A stretch of DNA of 64,000 nt. Source: Atriophallophorus winterbourni. Lineage: Eukaryota; Platyhelminthes; Trematoda; Plagiorchiida; Microphallidae. A program made the position numbers and the translations under genes. The notes under the pieces are model-generated. The model worked only from the letters and a program-made list of their open reading frames with translations. It was not told the DNA's origin and ran no database searches. Positions 23,669 through 34,786 of this stretch are shown piece after piece (within the stretch, counting starts at the first letter, position 1; each line of letters begins with the position of its first letter). The stretch is taken from the NCBI GenBank assembly GCA_013407085.1, contig JACCGJ010001953.1, forward strand, positions 22,135 to 86,134. The letters are read 5' to 3'.

Positions 23669-24301
23669 AAATAGGCAATGCTTTTAAATTACACGGCATA
23701 TTAATGTGTATTTCGTCTTTCAGCTAATAGTTCATCTGTTTGTGCTACATCGAGCTGCCAGTGGTTTATAAGGTGGATTCAGATTAATAGTGGAATAAAT
23801 TGCTGTGCGGTTTAGATTGAAACCATTTCGCTATTTGTCTGAATACTCCAAATAGTCTGACCATGCAATGGTGTTTGATTCCGCGAGAATGTTCTTAGAT
23901 TGGATTCCGGCTGATTGCAAATTTTGGTAAATTAATGAACATTTTGGCAAGCGCACCGCATGATACCTTGTTGATGTATTTTCGCAAGGCGTAAAGCAGT
24001 ACGACGCGGTAAAACTAATGGCTTTCAATGATTCAAACAAAATTTTTAGCAAGTGCACAACATCTTTTCAGACCGTTCATGCGAAATTCACGCTTCAAAA
24101 TGATCTTGGTTAAACATTGTGTATAAAAACTTATTTCTTACAAAATATTGCCCACTTTCGATATCACCATAAATGTAGATTTTGAAAAAAATATGTCGCG
24201 GATTTCAGCCTAAAGCTTAGTAAAATTGTACTTAAAAAATCTACGGGATTAAGCAAGCTAGTTACATATTTTATTCTTAGGACAGGCATTTCAATGGTCA
24301 C

Positions 24302-25131
24302 TTATCCCTTCACTCTTCGTGTCTTGCATTTCTAGTGAGGACACACTCCTCCTGCCAGCACTGAAGAAGCAAACGGTGAAGAGTCTCTAATAATGCTGTT
24401 CTAGAGCATTTACTGAGCTTCGGTGGAATTCTGTCGTCACCAGGAACCTGCCCATTCGCTAATCGGTCAGTTGCCCTATTGATCTCATCAAGAGTAAGGG
24501 GAGTATCTAGATGTTCCATGGTTGGCAAGCGCTCATCAGTTTCAAGTGCACGCGGTAAAAACGTACTGTTCCTAGAGTAAAGAGAGGAGAAGTGCTCTAC
24601 CTATATTTCCATCTGCTGAGTTTTGTCGACAATCGGGTTACCAGATACAGACTTAATGGGAGCCGTTGTAAGTTTGTTTGGACCAATGGTTCTCTTGATC
24701 CCATCATACATACCGTGAAAATTTCCACTATCTGTAGCTTTTTTGATACTGGGGGTAATTTCAGTCCTATATTCATTTGCACATCGTCTTGCAGTCTGTT
24801 GGACCTTATTTCTAGCTGCCTTTAGGATTCGTAAATTTTCATCTGTTGGCATACTTCAAGAATGCTGACCGTTACTCGTCCAACTCAGAAGTCATCTCAG
24901 AAGATTTTGCTTCAAACCATTCCTCGTTCGAGCTTTCTACGGATCGTGAATGGAAAGTGCGACGCAGCATATGCAGCTTTTTAGGGAATCGAATTTTTCT
25001 GAAGCCGATTTGAGTGTGGTTATCTTGTTGAACTCGGCTGTGAAGGGTTTTGCAAATTGCGCAGCTAGAATATGTTCTGGATGAGTCGGCTTAACAGATA
25101 TTCTGCACTCCGCTAGCCTTATTTCCCACAT
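24302..25131 (-). pseudogene. zinc-finger LINE, endonuclease-RT linker and RT start
   Basis: One continuous minus-strand frame from 25131 to 24310, broken only by stops (24937, about 24870, 24601). In order: HILAAQFAKPFTAEFNKI, ESSNEEWFEAKSSEM, a linker with NLRILKAARNKVQQTARRC then ANEYRTEI and GMYDGIKRTIGPNKLTTAP, and finally PLTLDEINRATDRLANG then QVPGDDRIPP. This is the region between the APE endonuclease and the RT in the LINE family whose ORF2 ends HVYRMENGRIPK...zinc finger. The RT start normally reads NGKAPGxDGIP, so a Gly has become Arg. It stops just after CWQEE, before the RT catalytic domains, and abuts a plus-strand CR1 element. Confidence 0.8.
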
Positions 25132-25139
25132 CCTATCAT

Positions 25140-26505
25140 TGTTGAGAAAAACTACTATAAAATCTATCTACCCCAACACAAAATGTCTTGAAAAAATCGA
25201 TGAACTGCGAGCATTTATTCTAAAATGTTCACCAGACATCATCGCCGTAACGGAAACGTGGCTACAGATTTACTAAACGAATAGTGAACTAGAATTACCC
25301 GACATGTAACTTATTCATCATGATCGTGAAATTAGAGGTGGAGTAGCTTTGTATTATAGCAAAACCTTCTGTGCCGTGAGATTACGGATCCAAACATTGT
25401 GATACGTGATACACTCTGGTGCTCAGTCCCATTAGATTACGGCGAATACTTATTTGGGAGTAATATATCGACCACTGTTTGGACAGGAAACTTAAAACCT
25501 GGCCCTACTCGACAGAATTCGCATGGTTTACTAGCGGATTTATATTAGTTGGCGACTTCAATTTACCGAATCTGCGGAGCAGTACCATTCACCCAAACAC
25601 TCCTTTAAATGCCCATTAAGTGATTTGTTGGACGATATTCCTGTTTATAACCACATTTCATGTAATACCTGATACCGCGGAACCGATGTACCCTCACTCT
25701 TGGATCTCGTTCTGACAAGCAATGAACACGACATTAATAACGTTGCTTACGAAATTCCATTGCGTCTAAGTGATCACGTCGTCATCCAGTTCGATTATCT
25801 GTTTAAAGCTTTAAGCACAAACGATGCCCTTAAATCAGTTAGACGGATTACCATTATGGCTTTGAAAGATGCTGTTTAAAACGCGATTAACTGCCAACCG
25901 GAAACCAACAACGTACATGAGTTTTGGATATGACTAATATTTAATCTTAAGAATTCAATCGAAGTGAGTTCTACATTTGTCCTCAAGAACTCAAAAACCC
26001 CGTATTTAAACTAAGAAGCCGAACTCGTAAGTGGTTTAAGGGTACGAAACATTGCTGGCGATACCATCGGCAAAACCCATCATCAGAGACCTGGGAAGCA
26101 TTTCGTTTACTGCGAAAAAATTTAACAAATATATCATCCAAGACAAGTGTACTTCTAAGAACAGATATCACGCACTTGGAGCTCATGCACAAAATACTTT
26201 ATCGTAAGGTTAACAGTCAAGCTAAGGTGAAACCTGGAGTAACATCCGTGAACACGTCAGCTGGACCAACAACAACTGCATCAGGAACTGCTGAAGCTTT
26301 AGCCACGTTTTATTCATCTGTATTCAGCCCGAGAGTACATACAATAAATATCCTAAATCAAACAAATTCAAGCACAGCTGCTATGATTGAAATTAAAGTC
26401 ACGTCGAAACTACAAGCATTATTTAATCTTAAAATCAGAAATAACCAGGAATAACCCCGCTAATATTGAAGCAATGTGTGAATTTGCTATACAAACCGTT
26501 CACAT
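25140..26505 (+). pseudogene. CR1-type LINE, endonuclease half (part 1 of 3)
   Basis: 5' part of a CR1/Jockey-like ORF2, in degenerate frames. AP-endonuclease motifs occur in order: SPDIIAVTETWLQ (catalytic Glu block), REIRGGVALYYSK, LGVIYRP, DVPSLLDLVLTS and LRLSDHVVIQFDY (the terminal SDH). After the endonuclease comes SGPTTTASGTAEALATFYSS-like sequence before the RT, then CEFAIQTV at 26475-26500, where the hammerhead unit interrupts it. Many stops show it is dead. The element continues at 26784 and again at 27731. Confidence 0.8.
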
Positions 26506-26790
26506 GGGATGAGGATGTGAGCAACACATTACTTTGGTCATCCTTAAGCGCCTTGAGTGCTTTGACCAAGAATCACTTTGTGATTCTGTGTTCGAACATC
26601 GTGGTTCGTTGTACGAACACTATATAACAGTTAGCATACAAGTATAAACTTGTTTACCTTTAATCCACTGTTTCAAGGCTCACTGAACCTGATCTTACTG
26701 TCTCCACCTGACGACGGCAAACAGTCAGAAACCGGTAGTGGTGTGTGAGGGATGGGGATGTGAGCAACACATTACTTTGGTCATTCACAT
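26499..26790 (+). mobile_element. retrozyme-like hammerhead unit with TSD, inside CR1
   Basis: The insertion 26506-26783 is 278 bp: a 243-bp unit plus a 35-bp terminal direct repeat. The repeats at 26506-26540 and 26749-26783 start GGGATG and end TTTGGTCA and differ at one base. The insertion is flanked by TTCACAT on both sides (26499-26505 and 26784-26790), a 7-bp target-site duplication. The host CR1 frame reads IQTVH before and HIPV plus LFKQTLA after, so the insertion cleanly splits it. Unit order: CGCCTTGAGTG, TTTGTGATTCTGTG, TACGAACACTA, CTTGTTTACC, CTGTTTCAAGGCTCACTG, ribozyme, tail. There is no ORF and no poly(A). A greater-than-unit-length copy is what reverse transcription of a circular or tandem RNA would leave. 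Confidence 0.85.
26695..26748 (+). ncRNA. type I hammerhead ribozyme motif
   Basis: Core CTGACGA (26708-26714; position 7 is free), GAAA (26728-26731) and GTA with predicted cleavage after A26737. Stem II is CGGC with GTCA around AAACA (G-C, G-U and C-G pairs, one C-A mismatch). Stem I has CCAC (26704-26707) with GTGG (26738-26741), an asymmetric internal loop, then TTAC (26695-26698) with GTGA (26745-26748, one U-G). Stem III is the palindrome ACCGGT. It looks competent. Confidence 0.8.
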
Positions 26791-27271
26791 ACCTGTTTAA
26801 ACAAACGCTGGCAAATTAAGTGATTCTTACAGATTGAAAACGCTTATTAATTTCTCTGATTTATAAAGGTGGAAATAGCTATGATGTTTCTAATTTCAAA
26901 TTAATTGTTGACGATCTAATAAAACATTTCGAAAATAATCAGTTGCTTTCTAGAAAACAGCATGGATTTAGACGGAATTATTCCTGTTTATCTAATTTAC
27001 TGATAAAACTGGATGATTGAACAAAAAAGTTTGATAAAGGGCAAGCAATGCACGCCAGTTACCTAGATATCTCCAAAACATTTGATCGTGTTAACCATAG
27101 CCTACTACTGCAAAAGCTTGAAATAATTTGATATCACCGGAAAGTTGTTGAATTGTCTAAATGATTACCTAACAAATCGCACTACCCAGAAACGTGTTGA
27201 CGGCGAATTATCAAAACCAAGCGCAGCTACTAGCGGAGTTCCCCAAGGTTTAGGCATTGGTCCGATCCTTA
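26784..27271 (+). pseudogene. CR1-type LINE, RT domains 0-B (part 2 of 3)
   Basis: Continues the element of 25.1-26.5 kb. Readable blocks: HIPV then LFKQTLA-like, YKGGNSYDVSNFKLI, LLSRKQHGFRRNYSCLSNL, ASYLDISKTFDRVNHSLLL (RT domain A with catalytic Asp), and after a frame shift LNCLNDYLTNRTTQKRV then TSGVPQGLGIGPIL (domain B, normally SGVPQGSVLGPLL). Immediately after GPIL the sequence switches to the zinc-finger LINE tail, so the FADD block is missing. Confidence 0.8.
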
Positions 27272-27730
27272 GGCTTAGTCATGTCTACAGAATGGAAAAT
27301 GGTCGTATTCCGAAAGATCTACTCTATGGTGAGTTGCAATTAGGAAGTCGACCATTAAGCAGACCGCACTTGCGGTAAAAAGACGTTTGCAAAAGAGATA
27401 TGAAAGCTCTTGGCATTGATCCGGCGAGTTAAGAAGAACTTGCTCTTGACCGCTCACATTGGAGGCACTGTGTAAAGCGTCGTCTGCAAGCTGGGGAGGA
27501 GCAGATACAGCTCTTGGCTGCTGCACGCAGATCACGCTGCCGGCGTGCAACTGATGCAATACAACCGAGTTCTGACTTTCGTTGCCAGCGCTGCGGGAGA
27601 AATTGTTCCTCCCGAATCGGACTGTTTAGTTATTCCAAAAGCTGCAGAACTTGAACATTCACGCATTCACATTGTGATGTACATCCATGGTCGACATCGA
27701 CCGAAGGAGGCCAACAACAACAACAACAAC
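27272..27730 (+). pseudogene. zinc-finger LINE, 3'-terminal fragment inside CR1
   Basis: Best copy of this LINE's C-terminus: HVYRMENGRIPKDLLYGEL, then a Pro-rich GSRPLSRPHLR, a stop, DVCKRDMKALGIDP, a stop, EELALDRSHWRHCVKRRLQ, a basic linker, then FRCQRCGRNCSSRIGLF and SYSKSC. The finger has C-x2-C-x3-C and a final C; the His is Tyr. The 3' UTR ends in pure CAA repeats (27709-27729), the element's tail. It sits exactly between CR1 domain B and the CR1 C-terminus, replacing the region between. Confidence 0.85.
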
Positions 27731-28016
27731 CCCTTCCCGCCTAAACTGTAGAAGGTATTTTCATTCTGTCCGTGTCGGTTTTACTTGGAAATGTTCACCT
27801 TCCACCGTTGCACAAACTACTAGCTTGCATGACTTTAAAACGAAATTAGACGACTTTTTATTGAATAATACGTTTCCCGAACACGTTTATACTCCTTAAT
27901 CTAACTCCTTATCATGTTTTATACACTTACATTTCAATTTTTACTTTCCTATGGTTATTGTTAGGAATGTTGCTTTTTAGACCATTAGAAAAACCTTATT
28001 TTACCTTGAATTACCT
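27731..28016 (+). pseudogene. CR1-type LINE, C-terminus and 3' UTR (part 3 of 3)
   Basis: Resumes with PSRLNCRRYFHSVRVGFTW, then TTSLHDFKTKLDDFLLNN and ends ...HVYTP stop. This is the standard CR1-like C-terminus. The 3' UTR ends CTTTTTAGACCATTAG and ACCTTGAATTACCTTGA. Domains between RT block B and this point are absent, so the event that placed the zinc-finger tail here also lost CR1 sequence, or the CR1 was already deleted. Confidence 0.75.
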
Positions 28017-28036
28017 TGATTCATACTCTAACAAAA

Positions 28037-28165
28037 CATTTGCATTTAAACGATTTTATCGCACATCTTCCAAGACCGGTTTTGTGCTAGCTGAACTCAT
28101 TGGGTGGGGATAGTACAATCAGGAGCTGTTGTGCATATAGCTCCTATCTGTTTCACAATCAAATA
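28037..28165 (-). repeat. hammerhead-like unit, family 2, decayed
   Basis: Minus strand: CTCCTGATTGTACTATCCCC then ACC, a CCAATGA core, GTTC-AGCTA-GCAC, AAAACCGGTC and TTGG. Stem III and its GTC cleavage triplet are kept but the core CTGATGA is mutated at two positions. Confidence 0.5.
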
Positions 28166-28300
28166 TGTGATAAAGGTCCACATATTGTAATGGCATGATT
28201 GACATATCGAGCTCGAGGAATTACATCCACGGTGTTGCACTATATAACGTTGGGCTTCTTTTGAGCAACGAGTAGTATATGATGATCGAAAAGCAGTACA
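28166..28300. repeat. piece of unknown dispersed repeat shared with 56.1 kb
   Basis: ATCGAGCTCGAGG, then CGTTGGGCTTC, resembles ATCTAGCTCACGG then ACATTGGGCTTTATGAGC at 56120-56170. The nature of the repeat is unknown. Confidence 0.3.
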
Positions 28301-30410
28301 AAGCACGATTGGTGTCGTCCTTGTTGATAATTATCAGGTTTCCTTGTCCGTGACCGGGTATTTGAACTACATCCTGACTTTCTCATACGGATTGACGACC
28401 ACAAGAACCGCATTATAAAACGTCAACTGATTGATGATGTCTATCAGTCTGAAGAGAGGTCATAACGTGGACGTTGATAATATAGCTGTATTGCAGCGTT
28501 GCATTAGGTCTCATATGAAACTCTTGTGTGCGGTGGCAGATAAACTCATGGACTTGAATGCCGTTGAATGCCGTCGTGCAAAGTTAAGCAATGGCGATGA
28601 AATGATTGTTATGTTGTCGTGTTCCTTACTGGGACTATACACCTTTGTTTTTATACCAGAAGCGAAACTAAACAAAATCTGTTCTGAGCGATTGCATACA
28701 TAATCCTTTCATTATTTAAAAAACCATTCATTTATTTGAATTTAAATAACGATTATTGATGTTTACTTGCTAAAAGTGCATATTAAATAAGCTGCTTCTA
28801 AGATGATAGGAATTGATTTTAGTATTCGTAGTTTTTCCATAGACAATCGGTGCATTATATACATTATCCTAAGTATTTTACCAGTCTTCAACCTTGAATG
28901 GAAGATAGTAATCCACCATTTTGGAAGAAAATATCCCGAGGATGTTTGGCAGTAATGCAGAATAAAATTATGCAAATTTGTCACCGAATTTCGATTCACT
29001 CACGACGCCGTCTCTAACGCATCAATAGAAAATTTGCAATGCATTTCACTCTTCACAGACACCTCAGAATACAGAGTGACGTTGATTAACTCGGCTAATT
29101 AATTAACTTCCAATTTGTCATTTCGAATTCAATCTGACAGTTGTTTCATTCCCAAAACGAGTAGATTTGTTTTACTTTTCTAACAATCTTTATGAAAACC
29201 GTCGTTTATTTTTCTCTTTCGATGGAAACTGCAAAGTCTAAGTCCGTTATTACAACAGATTTGGTAATTTTTCGAAATTACTCAAAAATCTCCTCAAGCA
29301 TCCAACGGAAGGAATTTAATATCAAATTTAAAACACAAACATTAAAAGCAATTTTTTTTAGTCTTGGCGTTTAAAAATCATATTTCAGAAAATTGCTGAA
29401 TGACCAAAACTTCTCAGTGTTAATTCCATTCCGGTCGAAATACCTTCAGATTTGTTTCACCAAACTCAAATTATGGACACTAGATTGTTGATAAGAGGAA
29501 CTGTCGGATACATGATTCACTCTTTTTTGGTGCTGATGCACTAATTTTGTTTTTCACACTGAAAATGATTACTAAAATTACATGTATAGACTGCTTATAT
29601 AGGGGATGCATTCGAAGAAATCAACTATAGAATTAAATATCAGCAAACACTCTTAATTGAGGGCAAATATATATCTCTAAATGATGTTTCAGTTTTATCT
29701 GAACAGATTTTGAGACAAACCGCTATGTAACCCTTGATAAACGAGGAATACTTTGGTGCTAAATAAAACCATATCTATGCTGGAGCTGTTGCAATTTTCA
29801 CGTCTTGTTCGAATGCAGACAATAAGTTACACAGAGCTAACAGCTTCAATCTGTCGCTCGATAAAGCAGCGAGAAATCATTGGTACGCGTGAACTCGATT
29901 GTGCACCGTGTAGGTAATGTGTGTGATCGGTAGATTGACACGACTTGTAAATATGTAATTATACCTTGTCTTACGAAAACTGCAGGCTAGAGCGACATTT
30001 AGTTATGCCATCGCTTGCCCGTTAGGGATATTGGTTACTATGGTATATACTAATATACTAATACTAATATCAATACTATCATTGATCTATAAACAATATA
30101 CCGATTTTAATATACATCAAGTTACAAAGAGATTGGTTAGCTGACCGATATAAAATTTATTTTCCTGTTCGGTTTATTGGTCTTACAAGAATTTTGCATC
30201 AGGAGCGTAACTTTAGCTTGAAATTGTTATAATCTTCTGTATTCAAGCTCTTCGTGCATGATTATTCACCAAGGGGATTTAGTATAACAGCTTTAGCTGA
30301 GCACATGTGTATCATCAATTGTACATATAAATTTGCCGGTCCTTTGTAGAAATAATACTACAAAGGAACAAAACCGGATGTGATTACGTCACGCTTAATC
30401 AGAGCCAAAT
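28301..30410. other. no recognisable gene or element
   Basis: A 90-codon frame at 28431-28703 matches nothing I recognise and has no convincing splice or promoter context. Confidence 0.4.
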
Positions 30411-30411
30411 T

Positions 30412-30990
30412 GTGTTCCGTATTTTATTGTCTGTTCACCCGGGCTTCAAGTCACTCGATCCAACATTAACCACGTCACTCAATGCGTCTCACAGCCACTT
30501 GATGTTTGTGTCACAATTCTTCCTTGAAATCCCCCTGTCCAACGCTAATCGCGTTCACCTACGGATCCCACAACACAAAATAATACCAATTGGTCAAACG
30601 CGTTTATTACTCACAAGAACAATTAAGAAAACGCGCTTATCATTTATAGGCAAATCACCTAATCACAACACTGACGTGAAGCATGTCAGTAACGCTGAGC
30701 ACTTCAATCTGATTTGTTCATCGATTTCGTGCCAACCGGAAAAATTAAATCCTTCTCCATCCAAGGATCGTTTACCCGACCTTGACGAATTGCATATCCA
30801 TCAATAGCCGCTGAAGTTACTCATCGTATCATGTTTCTCTGGATGTTTTCGTTCGAACTGTTCTCATGCAATCCTTCTAAAATCCCGAATTATTTCGAAT
30901 TCATTACTGTCGTAGTCGGTCGTTTTGATGCATCCAACTCATGTGCTGTGCCGGAGCGTAGTGCTCGCTAATATATTCCGCAGCACCGCA
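30412..30990 (+). repeat. unknown dispersed repeat (R550), long copy
   Basis: About 580 bp recurring at 57.7-58.3 and 62.5-63.0 kb and in part at 11.6, 47.4 (minus) and 53.8 kb. Shared landmarks in order: GTCCAACGCTAATCGCGTTC, CACCTACGGATCCCACAAC, CGCGTTTATTAC, GCTTATCATTTATAGGCAAA, GATTTCGTGCCAACCGG, GACCTTGACGAATTGCATAT, and TGTCGTAGTCGGTCGTTTTG. A 131-codon frame is open in this copy but not in the others, so it is incidental. No RT, transposase or terminal repeat is visible. Confidence 0.7.
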
Positions 30991-31242
30991 ATACATCGAT
31001 TCAAAGTTGTAGTAGTTATGATTCAAACATCCAATAAGAATTAGAAATAGATATTTCTTTGTGATGCATCAAAGTGATTTACATATTTTTCATTGCTATA
31101 CAACTGATCGAATTACTTCCAACTAACCACAGATTCCGATTCTTCCTCGCAGCTTACAGCTGTGGGTACGTATGCATGAGCACATTTTAGTGGCAAACAA
31201 GTAAAAGATCGAATTAAACTATCTGAAGCACCGATGAACTCT

Positions 31243-31266
31243 GAGTTCTGAGTTCTGAGTTCTGAT
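31243..31266. repeat. GAGTTCT tandem repeat
   Basis: Three and a half copies of GAGTTCT. The reverse complement motif (CAGAACT) is repeated at 47798-47821. Confidence 0.8.
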
Positions 31267-31317
31267 GACAGTGTTCTGAAAAATGGTCATTCTAAACAAG
31301 ATATGGATGTACGCTAC

Positions 31318-31430
31318 TACTATTTCAAGGCTCACTGATTCTGATTCAACTCTCTCCACCTAACGACGGTAAACAGCCAGAAAACGGTTGTGGTATGTAA
31401 AGGATGGTGATGTGAGCATCACAACACATA
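31318..31430 (+). repeat. decayed hammerhead unit (family 1)
   Basis: TTTCAAGGCTCACTG, then CTCTCCACC, a CTAACGA core (G5 lost), CGGT-AAACA-GCCA, GAAA, ACGGTTGTGG and GGATGGTGATGTGAGC. Inactive by core mutation. Confidence 0.65.
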
Positions 31431-33745
31431 TTGATTTTCTGTTTTAAAGACAATATGGTTTTACTAGTTGTGTATTCAGGCTGAACGGAATTCACACTGA
31501 ACAGTTCGGAAAAAAAATTTTTGGAAGTTAATATGAAACTCATTTCTTAAATCTGTCGTCCAAGTTGTTTCTCTCGGTGTCTCGGTGGTTATGTGTTATG
31601 GAATTAAAGTACGTTTCCCATCTAGAAATAATCTAGATTCATTATCTGAGAGGCAGCGCCAAATATACCTCGATTTAAGTGAATCAAAAGGTAAAATATG
31701 TGTTTATTTAGACCACAGTGCGCAACCAAACATTGTATACATTTTGGCAGTCTATTAAGAATACCTTTGAACAATTGTACTATCTTCAATTTATATATTA
31801 CTATTAAAATACCATTGATTCTTTTGTGCGCTTGAACTGAATCATGAAAGCCATGTTTAATTTGCGAATTAATTTATATTTGGAGAGATGAGTTTATTCA
31901 GATTAAAATTGGAACCGTCTTTTTAATACATTATTCTACAAAGTAACAATCTTCTTCCTATTTAATAACAATATTAACCATTCTAAATCGAAAGTATATG
32001 CACTTTCCCATTGACTACAAAACGTTTTTCGTCGCACAATGTAGCAGTGAATACGTGAACATATTGTCCGAAAACTGTTTCGTTTCAGTCTCCAAATAGA
32101 TTACCTTCACTGGAAAATAATTAATATCGTTTCATCTGCACAATTCCAAATAACAGCTAGCGCATAATTCGGTATCCCCATGGGAAATCACTTTTGAAAC
32201 AAAACACGTAACCCACCGCAACTAATTTGGTTTGAGGAAATCGTCTCACAAACTTATCTTCAGTGTTTATTTTGATACTGATTGATGCAGTACAATTCAT
32301 AAATGGATCATGACATCGGAATTCAGAAGATTCAAGTTGATGTGTTTTAAAACATTTTGGCGCCAAACAAACTGATCTGAACAACCCTCTCAACTGGAGT
32401 AACTGCGCGTTCCTTCCACCACGTTAATTATTTGTTTTCAGTCCACGGGTCGCTAAATAAAATATGCAAATGCCACGAAAACCGCTGTCTCAGTTTTGGC
32501 GGTAGATTGGTTAACTAATTTGTTTTGCAAGGAAAACGAAATATTGCTTTCCAATATTGAATGATCGGAGTGAGACAATATTGGGGGAATTTTAAATCCA
32601 CCATTCGGTAAGAGCTCCATTAAAATGTTGAGCAAAACATTAGAAAATGGTGACAAAATGTAAATAATTTCTTTTACAAATGTTCAAAGTTTGACGTAGT
32701 GAAGTTAGTAAGCGTTCACTAGACGATTTCAGCGATTAATTGTCTGTACGACTGTGTGTATGAAAATATCAATCCTTTAATATTTGTAATTCGTTCTGAA
32801 AAATTATTCGTAGAATAAAAAGTGATTATGTGTTAATAAAATAGAATATTTAAATGATTTCCGCCTGATTTTTGGGTCTAAATATCACCCGGTTTTCAAG
32901 AATTAAAAGATCACAATGACAAAATGCACTTCGCATCACAATCACCATAGTAAATTAATTATTCGTTGGAGCTAAAGAAATAATTCATAACATTGCAATG
33001 TCAATTATAATCACGTTGAATGTTCGTCGTGGGTAAATAACCAGGTGAGTTAAACTGTTTTGCAACAAATGTGTGAAAATTTCGATTGGATGTCTTAACC
33101 TTGAGATCGCCGCAGGTGTTGAAGTCTGACGACCGGCAACATGTTTGACAAAATATTTTCTTAGCAAAAGGAACAAAATTGAACGTAATTTTCACGAAAT
33201 TTGGTTTGTTCCAATTTAACTATGAATTAAACATTTGATGTAATTTGGGAATTTTTCATATTATTTCACAACAAAATAATTTCACGCATGATAAACCCCA
33301 TTTTCTCCCATCTATGTGGATTCGAATTAAAATTTAATTTTTCGAATTGCTCTCGTAAAATTATCTGGCGATGCCAAAATAATTGGGCATGCGATCGCCG
33401 TAGGCAGATTGGTATTCATTTTCACTAACTAACGCAACACATAATTATCGGTTCCAATCCGGAATTACGACATCAGAAAATAATAATACTCAGCCGATTC
33501 TACCAGCATAGACACATTTTATTTTGCAATAACATTTCGGCATTGTTCGCAAGAAAGTTCATCTATTTGGAGAACTGCCGTCCAAATAATCGCGTTAGGA
33601 TGCTCACGTTTTCAATGAATTCAAGCAGTAGGATGTTTCCAACGGAGTGAAATTCACATATGTCACAAATTAATCAGAGAAAAAGATTTTATATTGAAAT
33701 GTAAAACATTTTGTCATTTTCAAATTTGATAAACAGAGCATATCT
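31431..33745. other. no recognisable gene or element
   Basis: AT-rich with short chance frames on the minus strand (31346-31543, 32157-32393, 32453-32656, 32985-33195). Confidence 0.45.
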
Positions 33746-33747
33746 AG

Positions 33748-33825
33748 TGTTGTTCACAACTCACGCTTTTAAACTACAATCGGCTTTTGGCTATTTGCCG
33801 GTAATCAGGTTCAGTGTTAGCAAAT
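33748..33825 (-). repeat. decayed hammerhead unit (family 1)
   Basis: Minus strand: AACACTGAACCTGATTACCGG, AAATAGCC, AAAAGCCGATTGTAG, ending GTGAGTTGTGAACAACAC. The core is destroyed. Confidence 0.5.
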
Positions 33826-34369
33826 TTAATATTTTTGATTGCAATTAAACACTGACATTTGAGATAAGGATTTAATGATTCGGCATTTTAAAGGAACCTC
33901 TTAATTTCGAAAGATTTCACCGCACTTACTATGGCCCATTCATGATTTGGGGTATCGAGAAGTAATATCCAAATTTTTCGATCTATTAATGAGTTTACCG
34001 ATTGTTTCCACACCAGCCCCATAATCTTCAGATCTATCTAGAGTGCAGCGGAAAGATTTTCTTACGCGTCGTTTGAAAGGAATTCAGATAATGAGCTGCT
34101 TTGGCTATATTTCCGATGAGCCTTCGTAGGCAATCGTTTATTCATTTTGCTGTGGATGGACAGAAATATCTTTTATTTTAAACGTGTTGGCAATCAGTAA
34201 CGATATCCAATGCTAAAAGTTCAAATTAAACTTTATTAAAACATCTTCGAAATAGCAACATTCGCAAGACAGGTGGACACAGTTTTTAGTTATGATACGA
34301 TTTTTCCGATGATTTCCGAAACAAAGACGTCAATTTTTCATGCTACTGACATCTCCCTCAATTTCACAC

Positions 34370-34440
34370 CTAGAATAGTTTTTGTCTGTTCGCTGTCATC
34401 AGTTGTAAACCTGAGATTAGCTTCAGAATCCATTTAGTTC
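34370..34440 (-). repeat. decayed hammerhead-like relic
   Basis: Minus strand: CTCAGGTTTACAACTGATGA followed by CAGCGAACAGAC. Only CTGATGA survives of the core. Confidence 0.35.
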
Positions 34441-34550
34441 AGAAAAATTGTGTTATCTTGGGACAAAAATGAGTGTGCAAGTTAGCTAAAAAGTTTGATG
34501 TTTGAAGACGCTGGTTGACACGTCTAGTATCGACCAATCATTTATTGTTT

Positions 34551-34625
34551 CAATGCACGTAATTCCTGATTGTACTGTCCGTACCAGATGACTGCAACTG
34601 ATACAAATGCATGGGAACATTGATT
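34551..34625 (+). repeat. decayed hammerhead-like relic, family 2
   Basis: TGTTTCAATGCAC, CTGATTGTACTGTCCGTACC, AGATGACTGCAAC, then ATACAAATGCATGGGAA. Order and wording match family 2, but the core is broken. Confidence 0.45.
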
Positions 34626-34786
34626 TTTTTGCGTTTGCCAAGTTTATTTTCTATAGGTGGGTTCTTTTAATATAATTTTTATTAAGCAAAGATTATATCA
34701 TACGTTACCAGATGCTTTTCAATAAAAAATTTCGACATAACCGGCTTTTATCCCTGTACTGTACACAAAATATTAACTACGTCACA

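Noticed and set aside
30412..30807. 131-codon ORF as a host gene
   Set aside because: It lies inside the R550 repeat and the other copies do not keep the frame open.
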